From assembly GCF_900111605.1 (NCBI RefSeq), contig NZ_FOIA01000005.1, positions 1-64,000 on the forward strand: 64,000 bases of DNA, in the 5' to 3' direction. Position 1 is the stretch's first letter; each line of letters starts with the position of its first letter. The position numbers and the translations under genes are program-made. The stretch is from Nitrosomonas marina. GTDB taxonomy: Bacteria > Pseudomonadota > Gammaproteobacteria > Burkholderiales > Nitrosomonadaceae. Positions 36,973 to 47,007 of the stretch are shown here, in pieces. A model generated the notes under the pieces. The model was not told where the DNA came from. It saw only the letters and a program-made list of their open reading frames with translations, and made no database searches.

Positions 36973-37251
36973 TTATCGAAATCTGGCAAGATAATCATCC
37001 AGAGCATTCATATCCAGATGATAATGACAGATTATCTCTTGATTAGAGAGTGACGCTAATACGGGTATCTTATCGTTGAATCTACTCACCAGTTCTGGAT
37101 CCGTATCAATATCAATAACTTGAAAATCAAACGATAACCGTTCCTGACACTCCTTCAGTGCTTGTATCATTTGTGTACATAAATGACACGCCTCACGACT
37201 GTAAACAACCAGATCGTCGACAGCCGAATCAGTTTTTATCATGACTAACAA
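36973..37251 (-). CDS. Glutaredoxin-like (DUF836) thioredoxin-fold protein
   Basis: Thioredoxin-fold protein of 92 residues with a CHLC redox motif (about 22-25 in SREACHLCTQMI) and the conserved cis-Pro in DKIPVL (about 61-66). No signal peptide. It sits 7 bp after degQ and upstream of lepA, its standard place in betaproteobacteria, but partner proteins are unknown. Confidence 0.85.
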   Translation of the reverse strand: MLVMIKTDSAVDDLVVYSREACHLCTQMIQALKECQERLSFDFQVIDIDTDPELVSRFNDKIPVLASLSNQEIICHYHLDMNALDDYLARFR

Positions 37252-37258
37252 AACATTA

Positions 37259-38695
37259 TTATTCGTCGTTAATTAATTTCATAGTGATAAAGGTCGTCAG
37301 ATCACCCCGTTTGACCAGCAAGGCAATATTGCGCCCGCCTTCCACTTTTTCCAGCAACTGATTAAACTGTTTAACACTTCCAATATCTTTACTGTTAAAA
37401 CCTAAAATAATATCGCCTTTGCGCACACCTGATTGGCTTGCAATTCCTGGTTGTATATCCTCCACCAGCAGACCATTCTCTATTTCCAGTTGCTTTTTCT
37501 GCTCATCAGTCAATTCACTCAGCACAAGTCCCAGACGATTGGATTTGTCGGTTATTTGATTTTGTTTACTTTGAGAATGCTGGTCTGATTCCTCGGTAGG
37601 AATTTCCCCCACTTTCAACTGAAGCATCTTGATGGAGCCATCCCGCCAGATTTTTACCTTTACTTTCGAGTCGGGCGCTGTATTTCCAACAATGCGCGGC
37701 AAATCAGCAGAAGCCTCAACTTCCTCACCGTTGAAAGACAAAATAATGTCACGCGCCTGTACACCGGCAACATCTGCTGGACCATTTTTTTCAACTGAAA
37801 CAACCAGTGCCCCACGTGTATCGGACAAACCAAATGAATCGGCTAATTCCTTTGTTACCTCTTGTATTAGCACACCGATTCTTCCACGCCGAACGACCCC
37901 GGATATTTTAAGCTGGTCTGCTATATCTGTTGCAACATTGATCGGTATGGCAAATGACAGCCCCATAAATCCGCCTGTTCGACTGTAAATCTGTGAATTA
38001 ATACCAACCACTTCACCATGCATATTGAATAGGGGGCCACCGGAATTACCCGGATTAATGGCAACATCAGTCTGAATAAAAGGCACATAATTTTCCTGCG
38101 CCAAAGACCGCCCTTTTGCACTGACAATACCGGCTGTAACACTGTTTTCAAAACCAAATGGCGATCCAATCGCAACCACCCATTCTCCGACTTTGAGTTT
38201 TTCCGGATCGCCTCGATTAACAGTTTGTAAATTTTCGGCGTCAATTTTTATCAACGCTATATCAGTTTTTTTATCGGTACCGATCACGTCACCGATAAAT
38301 TCACGTTTATCATTCAATTTGACGGTAATTTCCTCCGCTGATTCAACGACATGCGCATTTGTCAGAATATAACCATCAGCACTGATAATAAAACCGGAAC
38401 CCATTGATCTTGGCTCGGATCTTCTGGGTGTTGCAAATGGCTCCATGTGTCGTCTGAAGAATTCGTAAAATGGTGAATCCTTGGGAAGGTTTGGGATCTC
38501 AGGAAAAAATTGTGTAACTGCATTCTGCTGTGACTGCGTTGTACTAATATTAACGACGGTCGCACCGTATTTTTCCACGAGACCTGTAAAATTCGGCAAC
38601 TCACTCGTTTGAGCATAAACAATCCCTGTGGCGACAATTAACCACATCCCTATTAAGTTACGCACCATTATTATTAACCTCTGTATTTCCATCAT
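37259..38695 (-). CDS. degQ: DegQ/MucD-family periplasmic serine protease
   Basis: Periplasmic HtrA-type protease/chaperone for misfolded envelope proteins, 478 residues. A signal peptide (about 10-29, ending VYAQ) is followed by the trypsin-like domain with His115 (NAHVV), Asp145 (KTDIAL) and Ser218 (GNSGGP), then two PDZ domains (about 270-360 and 390-470). An alternative start at residue 10 (MVRNLIG) would make a neater signal peptide. A terminator separates it from rseB, so it probably has its own promoter, perhaps sigma-E dependent. Confidence 0.94.
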   Translation of the reverse strand: MMEIQRLIIMVRNLIGMWLIVATGIVYAQTSELPNFTGLVEKYGATVVNISTTQSQQNAVTQFFPEIPNLPKDSPFYEFFRRHMEPFATPRRSEPRSMGSGFIISADGYILTNAHVVESAEEITVKLNDKREFIGDVIGTDKKTDIALIKIDAENLQTVNRGDPEKLKVGEWVVAIGSPFGFENSVTAGIVSAKGRSLAQENYVPFIQTDVAINPGNSGGPLFNMHGEVVGINSQIYSRTGGFMGLSFAIPINVATDIADQLKISGVVRRGRIGVLIQEVTKELADSFGLSDTRGALVVSVEKNGPADVAGVQARDIILSFNGEEVEASADLPRIVGNTAPDSKVKVKIWRDGSIKMLQLKVGEIPTEESDQHSQSKQNQITDKSNRLGLVLSELTDEQKKQLEIENGLLVEDIQPGIASQSGVRKGDIILGFNSKDIGSVKQFNQLLEKVEGGRNIALLVKRGDLTTFITMKLINDE

Positions 38696-38812
38696 ATTTA
38701 AGCTATGTATACCATAAACTAGTTTTTTCTATAAAGTAAAGAAACGGGTAGTTCATTACATTTCCCGCCCGGCTGCTGAAAGTGATAACAGGCATATCCT
38801 ACTTGAACCGCC

Positions 38813-38836
38813 AATAAAAAAGCGCTTACATAGCGC
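38813..38836 (-). terminator. Rho-independent terminator after rseB
   Basis: On the minus strand, GCGCT-ATGTA-AGCGC forms a perfect 5-bp stem (38822-38836), followed at once by TTTTTTATT (38813-38821). It lies about 70 bp beyond the rseB stop and ends the rpoE-rseA-rseB transcript before degQ. Confidence 0.7.
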
Positions 38837-38904
38837 GATTCATAGCAAGTGTATTTTGCTTCACGTATTGTCGAAACAACGACAAATCGTGACAGGAGTT
38901 ATCT

Positions 38905-39885
38905 TCATTGTTGTGCAAACACAGCATCACCAATTAACTTAATCGTGTTTAGCGGAACTTCTCCCACAGTTGTTATTTTGTTGTTCTCCAGTTCGCGCAC
39001 GTATATATTTATCGCGCCACGACTTGAATAGAAACCCGGAACCGGAGGGGTATCATCTGTCTTGACTGGTTCTATAAAAATAGACACGGTAGCTATATCA
39101 TCGGATAGAACAATATGATCAATCATCGTGCTTTTTCCCGCAAGCTTACGTCTCATTTCAGCAAGCTTTTCAAACCCTGCAGGTAATTCTCCTAATCGCC
39201 ATTTCAGTTCACCTTCATCCAGATGTACCGTCGTTAAATCTACCTGCTTCCAGTTTTGGGTTGATATTGATTCTGTACTCAGCGACTCTTCGTCAATATC
39301 TTTACCGATTTTCAGCTGCGCGAACGCATATTGTTCAACGATATCTTCTTTGTCTATCACAGCGGCTTTCAGCAGCAGGCCGCTGTCAATATCAATCCAG
39401 AATTTGTGCCCATATCGCAAGTTATCTTTTGGTATCAGTTTTATAATCTGGGCGTCATAGCCTGCGATACGCTCCTGTCCATCAATCTCCATATTATAAT
39501 TATCACGAATTCGCTCTGTTGGATGCGGCAGCAGATCCGGAAAAAATTTTCTAAACCAGCGTGTTTCGGTATAGACTTTCTTACTGCCCGGCATGTAGCA
39601 CTTCATCTCATCGTTGTAGCGATAAACAATACGCGCCATGCCATCCAAAACTTCTATTTTGTCATACTCATCATCATGATCCACGCGATGCGTGATTTGT
39701 GATGTTTCTATATGACCATCGGCATAATATACAAAGGTTCCGTGATAATTTTGTTGACGCGGTGCTTCAGCGATTCTCTGTAACCAGTCGTATGCACGTG
39801 CATGAGACTGGGTATTAGGTTCAGCGCCAACCGCCTGGAATGTCAGTACAAACAACAAAAAAACAGGTAATACAGGGTTTTTCAT
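38905..39885 (-). CDS. rseB: Sigma-E regulatory periplasmic protein RseB/MucB
   Basis: Periplasmic protein that binds RseA and protects it from proteolysis, sensing mislocalised lipids or LPS. Of 326 residues, 1-21 are a signal peptide (FQAVGA). The LolA-like large domain opens with AYDWLQRIAEAPRQQNYHGTF, and the C-terminal small domain follows from about 220. Its ATG overlaps the rseA stop by 4 bp. A perfect terminator follows it. Confidence 0.92.
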   Translation of the reverse strand: MKNPVLPVFLLFVLTFQAVGAEPNTQSHARAYDWLQRIAEAPRQQNYHGTFVYYADGHIETSQITHRVDHDDEYDKIEVLDGMARIVYRYNDEMKCYMPGSKKVYTETRWFRKFFPDLLPHPTERIRDNYNMEIDGQERIAGYDAQIIKLIPKDNLRYGHKFWIDIDSGLLLKAAVIDKEDIVEQYAFAQLKIGKDIDEESLSTESISTQNWKQVDLTTVHLDEGELKWRLGELPAGFEKLAEMRRKLAGKSTMIDHIVLSDDIATVSIFIEPVKTDDTPPVPGFYSSRGAINIYVRELENNKITTVGEVPLNTIKLIGDAVFAQQ

Positions 39886-40499
39886 CTACCATATTGATCA
39901 TGGAAATTATCGTGAGCGCCAGTCACTGGATAAATATAGGCTGATTGACTGCCATATTTGGCCTGTCCAGAAGATAATTCTTTATAATGGTTTTGGAAAT
40001 TATGATAAAAAAGATAGTTGTTCATTTCCTCTGCTGAAGTATTTGGATATGGATGAGTAACCTGATAAGGTCGAGCAGTTTGTGGGTGAGACACCAGCAT
40101 TGAACCTGAACCCACAGTTCTATCAGTCTCTATTTGGCTGCCTGATTGTTCCGCCACAACGACTGGTTGCGTTTGCAGGTATACATCATGCATGACAAAC
40201 CATGCAGTTACCATTGCAACTACCGATGCTGCTGTTGCAAATGCAAATACTTTTGCTTTGGAATTTCTGTGAGTGGGTTTGTTGGGTGAAAGTACTGTAG
40301 GTTCTGTTTCAAGTTGTTGTCTGACACGATCGGTAAGGTCTGTTGGCGGAGTATCCGGTTGCCTAAGGATATCACCGATTAAATGAAAAGTTTCCCAATC
40401 CTGATGCAATTCCTGGTTCTTTTTGAGTGCTTCAATTATTTTACTGGCATCAGAGCCAGTGAGTTCACCATCCATTAATTCGGAAACCTTGCTTTTCAC
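39882..40499 (-). CDS. rseA: Anti-sigma-E factor RseA
   Basis: Single-pass inner-membrane anti-sigma factor. The N-terminal cytosolic domain (KVSELMDGELTGSDASKIIEAL) binds sigma-E. One membrane helix (about 85-106, VFAFATAASVVAMVTAWFVM) is followed by a periplasmic tail that RseB would bind. The frame opens at 40562 inside rpoE, but GAGGTGG lies 4-5 nt before a GTG at 40499, two bases beyond the rpoE stop, so I choose that start (205 residues). The periplasmic tail is rich in Tyr, His and Gln. Confidence 0.88.
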   Translation of the reverse strand: MKSKVSELMDGELTGSDASKIIEALKKNQELHQDWETFHLIGDILRQPDTPPTDLTDRVRQQLETEPTVLSPNKPTHRNSKAKVFAFATAASVVAMVTAWFVMHDVYLQTQPVVVAEQSGSQIETDRTVGSGSMLVSHPQTARPYQVTHPYPNTSAEEMNNYLFYHNFQNHYKELSSGQAKYGSQSAYIYPVTGAHDNFHDQYGR

Positions 40500-40500
40500 T

Positions 40501-41100
40501 TTACCACCTCTTATCTTTGCTTGTACCCAGTAGCGGGCGTAATTTCTCAGATATTGCTTCACGCGCTCTAAAAATACGCGAACGTACTGTACCTATCGGG
40601 CATTCCATGATGTTCGCGATTTCTTCATAACTCAGTCCTTCTATTTCTCGCAATATGATTGCAGTTCTTAACTCATCTGGCAATTCTTCCAGCGTCTGGT
40701 TCACTGTTTGAGCAATCTGTTTACTCATCAGTTCACTTTCAGGCGTATGCATCTCACGCAAAACGCCGCCTTCTTCATAATTTTCAGCTTCGTCACTATC
40801 AATGCCCTGCAAGGTCGGCGCTTTTCTACCTTGAGACACCAGATAGTTTTTAGCGGTATTAATACCTATTCGGTACAACCAAGTGTAAAAGGCGCTGTCA
40901 CCTCGAAACGAAGGCAGTGCCCTGTAGGCTTTGATAAAAGCCTCTTGCACGACATCTTCAACTTCGGACGAATCCCGTATGAACTGTGATAGTAAACGTG
41001 TCAACTTGCGCTGATATTTAGCTACCAATAAGTCAAACGCCCGCTTATCGCCATTTTGTACCCGCTCCACTAATTGCTGATCGATTTCACGATCGCCCAT
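40501..41100 (-). CDS. rpoE: RNA polymerase sigma factor RpoE (ECF sigma-E)
   Basis: Extracytoplasmic-function sigma factor for envelope stress. The frame opens at 41181; the family N-terminus MGDREIDQQLVERVQNGD starts at the ATG at 41100, preceded by AAGGA, giving 199 residues. Region 2 (FIKAYRALPSFRGDSAFYTWLYRI, about 61-84) and region 4 (LRTAIILREIEGLSYEEIANIM, about 144-165, with GTVRSRIFRARE) are intact. First gene of the rpoE-rseA-rseB unit. Confidence 0.96.
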   Translation of the reverse strand: MGDREIDQQLVERVQNGDKRAFDLLVAKYQRKLTRLLSQFIRDSSEVEDVVQEAFIKAYRALPSFRGDSAFYTWLYRIGINTAKNYLVSQGRKAPTLQGIDSDEAENYEEGGVLREMHTPESELMSKQIAQTVNQTLEELPDELRTAIILREIEGLSYEEIANIMECPIGTVRSRIFRAREAISEKLRPLLGTSKDKRW

Positions 41101-41226
41101 CCTGCCTGATCCTTGCGCATTAAGAATTAATAAAACTGCTTTAATTGCAACATGGCTTTGATTAAAAGCCAGCGGGATCAAGTATACCTATTCAAAAGGA
41201 TCACGAAAACCAATTAGCTACTTTAT

Positions 41227-41255
41227 TGAAGACAACAAACCAAGTGCAATAGTTC
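41227..41255 (-). promoter_or_regulatory. Candidate sigma-E-type autoregulatory promoter of rpoE
   Basis: On the minus strand TGAACTA (ending at 41250) is followed, after a 16-17 nt spacer, by GTCTTCA, a partial match to the GGAACTT / GTCTAA sigma-E pattern. A similar TGAACTA occurs about 55-60 bp upstream of degQ (around 38750). The rest of 41101-41558 is AT-rich and shows no gene. Confidence 0.25.
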
Positions 41256-41558
41256 ATTGATCATCCGCTACAACTGAAAACTCATGCCAAATTCCTAACG
41301 GAATTCATGCATATAGTATTGCAAGTATTATTCGGAACACCCAGCTATTCAACCGCTTGAGATAGTTCTGCTACTAACATTGAGACATTACAATCATAAT
41401 AATAGCGCAAAAAATTATTAAATACCTCTCACATAATTACTGTAGCTCTGTGCGCCGTACTATGTGGATTCAGCAGGTGCGGAAATGGCTATTGCCGTTT
41501 ATTTCTGTCTGAATCCACAATCTTCATGTAGTGATTACTGCAATATAGTATGAATCCG

Positions 41559-41978
41559 TCATTTCCTTGTGCTTGATTGCTCATCACAATGATGCAGTGT
41601 TATAAGCGGCTGCGGCGTCCAGCCAGATTTTTGATGATCAGCAATCACATTGGTAAATATACCACCACGCACGAAAAAACGTGCAGCCAAACGGATATAT
41701 CTCGGTTTTAACACACCTACAAGGTCTTCAAGTATCCGGTTAGTCACCGCTTCATGGAAAGCAGCTTCGTCTCGATATGACCAGATATATAATTTGAGGC
41801 TTTTAAGCTCGATACATTTTTTATCTGGAATGTAATCCAATGTCAAAGTGGCGAAATCAGGCTGACCGGTTTTAGGGCATACACACGTAAACTCTGGTAT
41901 CTCCATATGAATTTGATAATCCCTTTTAACGAAAGGATTGGGAAATGTTTCAAGCTGCTTGCTGGGTTTAGTTGACAT
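41559..41978 (-). CDS. queF: NADPH-dependent 7-cyano-7-deazaguanine (preQ0) reductase
   Basis: Reduces preQ0 to preQ1 in queuosine tRNA modification. This is the short YkvM-type form, 139 residues. The catalytic Cys34 and Asp41 are in [10 protein letters not shown], and [20 protein letters not shown] (about 57-76) is the QueF motif. No preQ1 riboswitch is visible in the 118 bp shared with the divergent smc gene. Other queuosine genes are not in the window. Confidence 0.95.
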   Translation of the reverse strand: MSTKPSKQLETFPNPFVKRDYQIHMEIPEFTCVCPKTGQPDFATLTLDYIPDKKCIELKSLKLYIWSYRDEAAFHEAVTNRILEDLVGVLKPRYIRLAARFFVRGGIFTNVIADHQKSGWTPQPLITLHHCDEQSSTRK

Positions 41979-42096
41979 TCAACATTCTCTTATTACGATT
42001 AATTCAGTTACAATAAAACAAATATCGCTACCCGCAGTTTCGCATGCAGTACGCGCTATGGAATTATCCTATTATAACTGTATCCAGCTCAATAAA

Positions 42097-45000
42097 TTGC
42101 GTCTTACTAAAATCAAACTTGCCGGCTTTAAATCATTCGTTGAACCGACTGCTATTCCGGTAAACAACGATCTGGTTGGTATTGTAGGCCCCAACGGCTG
42201 CGGCAAATCCAACATTATAGATGCTGTACGCTGGGTACTGGGTGAATCCAAAGCGTCGGCACTACGCGGCGAATCCATGCAGGATGTTATTTTCGGTGGC
42301 ACTGCGCAACGAAAACCTGTTGGCCGGGCCAGTGTCGAATTGGTATTTGATAACAGTCAGGGCAAAGCAATCGGTGCCTGGTCCGGTTACTCGGAAATTG
42401 CCATAAAACGCATTATTCAACGAGAAGGCAATTCGAATTATTACATCAACAATATTCATGTCAGGCGCCGCGATGTAGCCGACCTTTTTCACGGTACCGG
42501 TATCGGTGGCCGCGGTTATGCCATCATTGAACAGGGCATGATTTCACGCATCATAGAGGCGAAGCCTCAGGAATTAAAATATTTTCTTGAGGAAGCAGCG
42601 GGCATCTCCAAATATCGTGAAAGAAGACACGAAACAGAATTAAGGCTTGCTGATACTCGCAAAAACCTTACTCGCATTGAAGATATCCTCAGTGAACTTA
42701 ACAAACAGATAGATCACCTAAACAGTCAGGCTGAGATCGCCTGCAAATACAATTCACTCAAGCAGCAGCTGCAAAAAACACAACAAATACTCTGGCTACA
42801 ACAAAAAAATGAAGTCATTAACAAGCGTCAGCGCTTAGATAAAGAAATTAAGGCAGAAGAACAAGCACTAGAAACGGAAATCACTTCAACACAATCCTGC
42901 AGAGCCCAAAGGGAAACAGCACGTACACACGAACATCAACTTGGTGAAGAGTTGCATGAGCTGCAGGGAAGGTTATATGCCGCCAACGCAGATAAAGCCC
43001 GTATCGAACAGGAAATAACGCAATTTCATAAAAACAGGGAACGACTTGCAGTCCAGATACTTGATCTAGAAAAACAGATCACCCGAAATCGACAGCAGAT
43101 CGACACTGCTAAAGACAACCTGAAGCACTGGCATGAAGAAAGTAATCAGGCACAGGCCTTGCGCGAAACCAGTATGCAAATCTGCCAAGCAGAAAATGAC
43201 AACCTACCCGAATCAGAGCAAGCTTATGATCAATGTCAAAAAGCATTCGATTCACTTCAACAAAAGCTAATCATGGCTGAAAGAGCCGATAGCCTGAAAA
43301 GAACCCACATTCAGCATGCAAACAGAATGATTCAGCAACTCCAATCGCGCAATAATCGCTTGCTTACAGAATTCAATACGCTGCCAGCCCCTGATCACGA
43401 GACAATACAAAACCTTGAACTGAATTCTGAAAAAATACGCGACCAGTTAAGCCAGGCAGAAAAAACATTAAAGCAGACAAATACCGATTATTCATTAGAG
43501 AGTGCCCGTAAAGATAAAATCGCTTCACAAGTAAACGAACTTCAAAAAAAAATATCCCATTTACAGGCCCAATTTAATGCGCTGCACAATTTACAGCAAA
43601 AGATTGAAAATAATGATGCGCTAAAAGATTGGTTACACAAACATAATCTGGAAACTCAGCCGCGCTTATGGCAGTGCATATATATCGAGAAAGATTGGGA
43701 GAATGCACTTGAGTCCATTTTACGCGAACGCCTCAACAGTCTGGGATTTGCGCAGTTGGAATTTGTCCACAACTGGAAAAATGATATCCCTCCGGGAAAA
43801 CTGTCTATCTTTGAGTTCCGTCAGCATGAAGACCATAATAACGCTGATCATCCGGATTTTCCTGCCAATCGTAAAAACTGGCGAGCTTTGGCAGGCTTTT
43901 TGTCGTGCAGCGATCAATCTATCGAGCCAGTCCTTAATGAATGGCTCAAACACGTGTTTGCTGTAGATCATATACATGACGCCATTCAGCAAAGGGGCCA
44001 TCTTAATTCAGATGAAAAATTTGTCACACCTGAGGGTCACATTATTACCCGCAGCAGCATCAGCTTTCATTCTCCAGAATCACAGCTACATGGCGTTCTG
44101 TCCAGGCAGCGTGAACTCGACCAAATACAAACTGAAATAAATGCGCTGGAAAAAAAACTGAAAGTTCAGCAGTCATTTCTTGATCAGTCCTCGACAAACC
44201 TGGATAAGCTCTATGAAGCCACTCAAGCGGAGCGCACACGCTTGCAGCAACTGACACAGCAACAGCATCGTTTGCAGCTTGAAAAAACAAAACTCTCTCA
44301 AATTCATCAACAGGTCGAACAACGTAAAAGCATGATCACGAAAGAGCTTGCAGAGATCGATCAGGAGCTGGTCACAGAAACTACTCAAAAAACACATGCC
44401 GAAACACAATTATCAGATCTCCAGAGCCAAATCGAAACCACAAGGCAACAAGTTGATTCAGCAAAAAATGCATTGGCAATTGCCCGCCAACAGCTTGCAG
44501 ACCGTCAGTTAAAAATTCAAAACTACAACAAAAAAATTCAGGAAGCAGTTTTTAACGAAAAAATATGTCAGAATAAAATCAGTGATATATTAAATTCAAT
44601 CAAAACATGTGAAGCGGAAATTACACATCTCTCTGCAAAGCACAATCAAGTATTATCGGAGAAAAACGGGCAGGACGACTCGCTGCTAACAAATCAACTA
44701 CATGAATGCAGGTTACAAAGCACGGCCCTGGAAAAAAGCGTTACGGAGAGGCGCAATCAGCTAGATATTGCTAGAAAACAGATTCAGACGATTGAAAACA
44801 TGCTGATGGCTTCGGAACAAAAACAAACAGCAATACGAGAATCATTGAGCAAGCTGCACTTAAAAACACAGGAATACAATCTGCTGGAAGAACGATATGC
44901 AGAGCAACTCAGCGAATCTCAGGCGGCTGAAGCTGAATTGATGGAATTCGTAAATCAGAAAAGCATATCCGCTTTGCAGGCCGAGATTAATCAAATCAAC

Positions 45001-45648
45001 AAACAAATAACAGCGATGGGTACTGTCAACCTCGCGGCGATTAAGGAGCTCGAAGCTGCCAGTCAACGTTCAGACACGTTAAACACTCAGGTCCGGGATC
45101 TTAAAGAAGCCATGAACATCCTTGAAGATGCCATCGACCAAATCGATCAAGAAACCAGGAAACGTTTGCAGGAAACTTTCCATGCGGTAAATCACAATTT
45201 AAACGAAATTTTTCCAGTTATATTTTCTGGTGGAAAAGCCGAGCTGATTCTTTGCGAAGGTACAATACTCGAATCTGGATTGATGTTGACCGCACAACCC
45301 CCCGGCAAAAAAAACAATTCGCTGCACCTGTTATCCGGCGGTGAAAAAGCACTTACCGCATTAGCACTGATCTTTGCATTATTTCGTTTAAAGCCAGCCC
45401 CTTTCTGTTTGCTGGACGAGGTTGACGCACCCCTTGATGATGCAAATACGACACGCTTTTGCGAACTGGTTAAAAAACTGTCACAACAGACACAGTTTTT
45501 GTTTATCAGTCATAATAAAATTACAATGGAAATTGCGCAGCAGCTAATCGGCATTACAATGCAGAATCAAGGAATCTCCAGTGTTGTTGCTGTAGATATT
45601 GCAAATGCTGTAAATCCGGTCAGAAACAAGGAGACTGCACTTTCATAG
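42097..45648 (+). CDS. smc: Chromosome segregation protein SMC
   Basis: Chromosome condensin ATPase. The frame is open from 41938, which would run through the queF start. The conserved N-terminus RLTKIKLAGFKSFVEPT begins at a TTG at 42097, giving 1183 residues, the family length; an in-frame ATG at 42058 is the alternative. Walker A is GPNGCGKS (31-38). Two long Gln/Lys/Glu coiled coils flank a hinge (about residues 500-650). The C-terminal signature LSGGEKALTALAL and Walker B FCLLDEVDAPLD complete the head. Followed by zipA, as in related genomes. Confidence 0.95.
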   Translation: MRLTKIKLAGFKSFVEPTAIPVNNDLVGIVGPNGCGKSNIIDAVRWVLGESKASALRGESMQDVIFGGTAQRKPVGRASVELVFDNSQGKAIGAWSGYSEIAIKRIIQREGNSNYYINNIHVRRRDVADLFHGTGIGGRGYAIIEQGMISRIIEAKPQELKYFLEEAAGISKYRERRHETELRLADTRKNLTRIEDILSELNKQIDHLNSQAEIACKYNSLKQQLQKTQQILWLQQKNEVINKRQRLDKEIKAEEQALETEITSTQSCRAQRETARTHEHQLGEELHELQGRLYAANADKARIEQEITQFHKNRERLAVQILDLEKQITRNRQQIDTAKDNLKHWHEESNQAQALRETSMQICQAENDNLPESEQAYDQCQKAFDSLQQKLIMAERADSLKRTHIQHANRMIQQLQSRNNRLLTEFNTLPAPDHETIQNLELNSEKIRDQLSQAEKTLKQTNTDYSLESARKDKIASQVNELQKKISHLQAQFNALHNLQQKIENNDALKDWLHKHNLETQPRLWQCIYIEKDWENALESILRERLNSLGFAQLEFVHNWKNDIPPGKLSIFEFRQHEDHNNADHPDFPANRKNWRALAGFLSCSDQSIEPVLNEWLKHVFAVDHIHDAIQQRGHLNSDEKFVTPEGHIITRSSISFHSPESQLHGVLSRQRELDQIQTEINALEKKLKVQQSFLDQSSTNLDKLYEATQAERTRLQQLTQQQHRLQLEKTKLSQIHQQVEQRKSMITKELAEIDQELVTETTQKTHAETQLSDLQSQIETTRQQVDSAKNALAIARQQLADRQLKIQNYNKKIQEAVFNEKICQNKISDILNSIKTCEAEITHLSAKHNQVLSEKNGQDDSLLTNQLHECRLQSTALEKSVTERRNQLDIARKQIQTIENMLMASEQKQTAIRESLSKLHLKTQEYNLLEERYAEQLSESQAAEAELMEFVNQKSISALQAEINQINKQITAMGTVNLAAIKELEAASQRSDTLNTQVRDLKEAMNILEDAIDQIDQETRKRLQETFHAVNHNLNEIFPVIFSGGKAELILCEGTILESGLMLTAQPPGKKNNSLHLLSGGEKALTALALIFALFRLKPAPFCLLDEVDAPLDDANTTRFCELVKKLSQQTQFLFISHNKITMEIAQQLIGITMQNQGISSVVAVDIANAVNPVRNKETALS

Positions 45649-45730
45649 TAGTAAAAGTTTCACCCGGCAGCCATGAAAATGATTGCCTTTTCAGGAATAT
45701 TCATGTGTATCGAGATGTTAAGGAAATAGT

Positions 45731-46915
45731 ATGGATTTATTGAATATGAGCGACTTACAAGTCAGTTTGATTTTTATCGGCATAGTTATCATTGTCGGCG
45801 TTGCTATTTTTAACTGGGTACAACAAATACGTTACCGACGTAAAATTGAATCAACCCTGGATCATCAACATGACGATGCTCTATTTAAAAAAAACAATGA
45901 CCACAAACAGCGTGAACCGCACAAAAGAATAGAACCAGAACTCGGTCAAGGCTTCTTTTCAAACAATCCATCCCCGCCCCAACATTCCCTAATCGACGAG
46001 CCAGACAATCTCTCTGGAGATAATAGCTTGCAAATCGACAGCCCCGAAATTGAAACATCTTCTTCGACAGAAACTTTACCTACTGCAGACGTATATGATA
46101 GCCGTTCAAATTATGTTGTTATCATATCTGCAGACGAAATAATTCCCGGTGACGAACTAAACAAGCTTATACAAAGAAAGTATGAATTCAGCAAGCCTCT
46201 GATTTGGCTTGGAAGAAGACAAAAATCCAGCACATGGGAGGAAATAACTGCGGGAGCAACGGCTGAGAATTCAAATTATATCAGCCTGAAAGGCTGTCTT
46301 TTATTGGCAGATAGATCGGGGCCGATCAGAGAAATCGATCTATCGAAGTTTCGGGACACGGTACAGGATTTTGCTTCGCACATCAGAGCCAATGCCGATT
46401 GCCCTGATATCGTAAACGCCCATGAACAGGCTATTGTTCTCGATAAATTTTGCGCTGATGTCGATGTGATGATTGGCATCAATATTATCAGCAAAGATAA
46501 CGGTGCTTTTGTCGGTACAAAAATCAGAGCACTCGCAGAAGCTTCCGGCTTTAAGCTCGAAGCCGATGGTATTTTCAAATATCGTGACGAAAATAATCAT
46601 GTTTTGTTTACACTTACAAATTATGAATCGGACTCATTCAAACCGGAGAAAATGAAAACAATTACCACGCACGGCGTTACCTTTTTACTGGATGTGCCTC
46701 GGGTGGCCAATGGTGAAAAGGTTTTTGATCAGATGACACATCTGGCAAAGATTTTTGCCAATACACTTGGGGGTATTATGGTCGATGACAACCGCGTCCC
46801 GCTTAGTGAGAATGGGCTTGCCAGAAGCAAACAGCAGCTGGTTAATATTCAGGCCTCCATGAAAGAAAATAATATTGTCGCTGGCGGCTCCAATGCTTTG
46901 CGTTTATTCAATTGA
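45731..46915 (+). CDS. zipA: Cell division protein ZipA-like
   Basis: FtsZ-anchoring inner-membrane protein. Of 394 residues, an N-terminal membrane helix (about 10-28, VSLIFIGIVIIVGVAIF) is followed by a basic patch, a long Pro/Glu/Ser-rich linker (to about 115) and a C-terminal ZipA-type FtsZ-binding domain (about 250-380, including TFLLDVPRVANGEKVFDQM). In many betaproteobacteria ligA follows this gene; here a CDGSH protein does. Confidence 0.88.
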   Translation: MDLLNMSDLQVSLIFIGIVIIVGVAIFNWVQQIRYRRKIESTLDHQHDDALFKKNNDHKQREPHKRIEPELGQGFFSNNPSPPQHSLIDEPDNLSGDNSLQIDSPEIETSSSTETLPTADVYDSRSNYVVIISADEIIPGDELNKLIQRKYEFSKPLIWLGRRQKSSTWEEITAGATAENSNYISLKGCLLLADRSGPIREIDLSKFRDTVQDFASHIRANADCPDIVNAHEQAIVLDKFCADVDVMIGINIISKDNGAFVGTKIRALAEASGFKLEADGIFKYRDENNHVLFTLTNYESDSFKPEKMKTITTHGVTFLLDVPRVANGEKVFDQMTHLAKIFANTLGGIMVDDNRVPLSENGLARSKQQLVNIQASMKENNIVAGGSNALRLFN

Positions 46916-47007
46916 GAGACTGTCCTGATTTACAAACCTATTACATAAACAAATATCCACCCGTCTGAATAAACCGAATACCGTATCAATTAAACTGGAG
47001 CACGTAT

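Noticed and set aside
40500-40562. Longer rseA start inside rpoE
   Set aside because: A GTG at 40499 with GAGGTGG just upstream, placed right after the rpoE stop, fits better than the overlapping ATG.
41938-42096. N-terminal extension of smc overlapping queF
   Set aside because: The extra 53 residues are unlike SMC and run antisense through the queF start and its promoter region.
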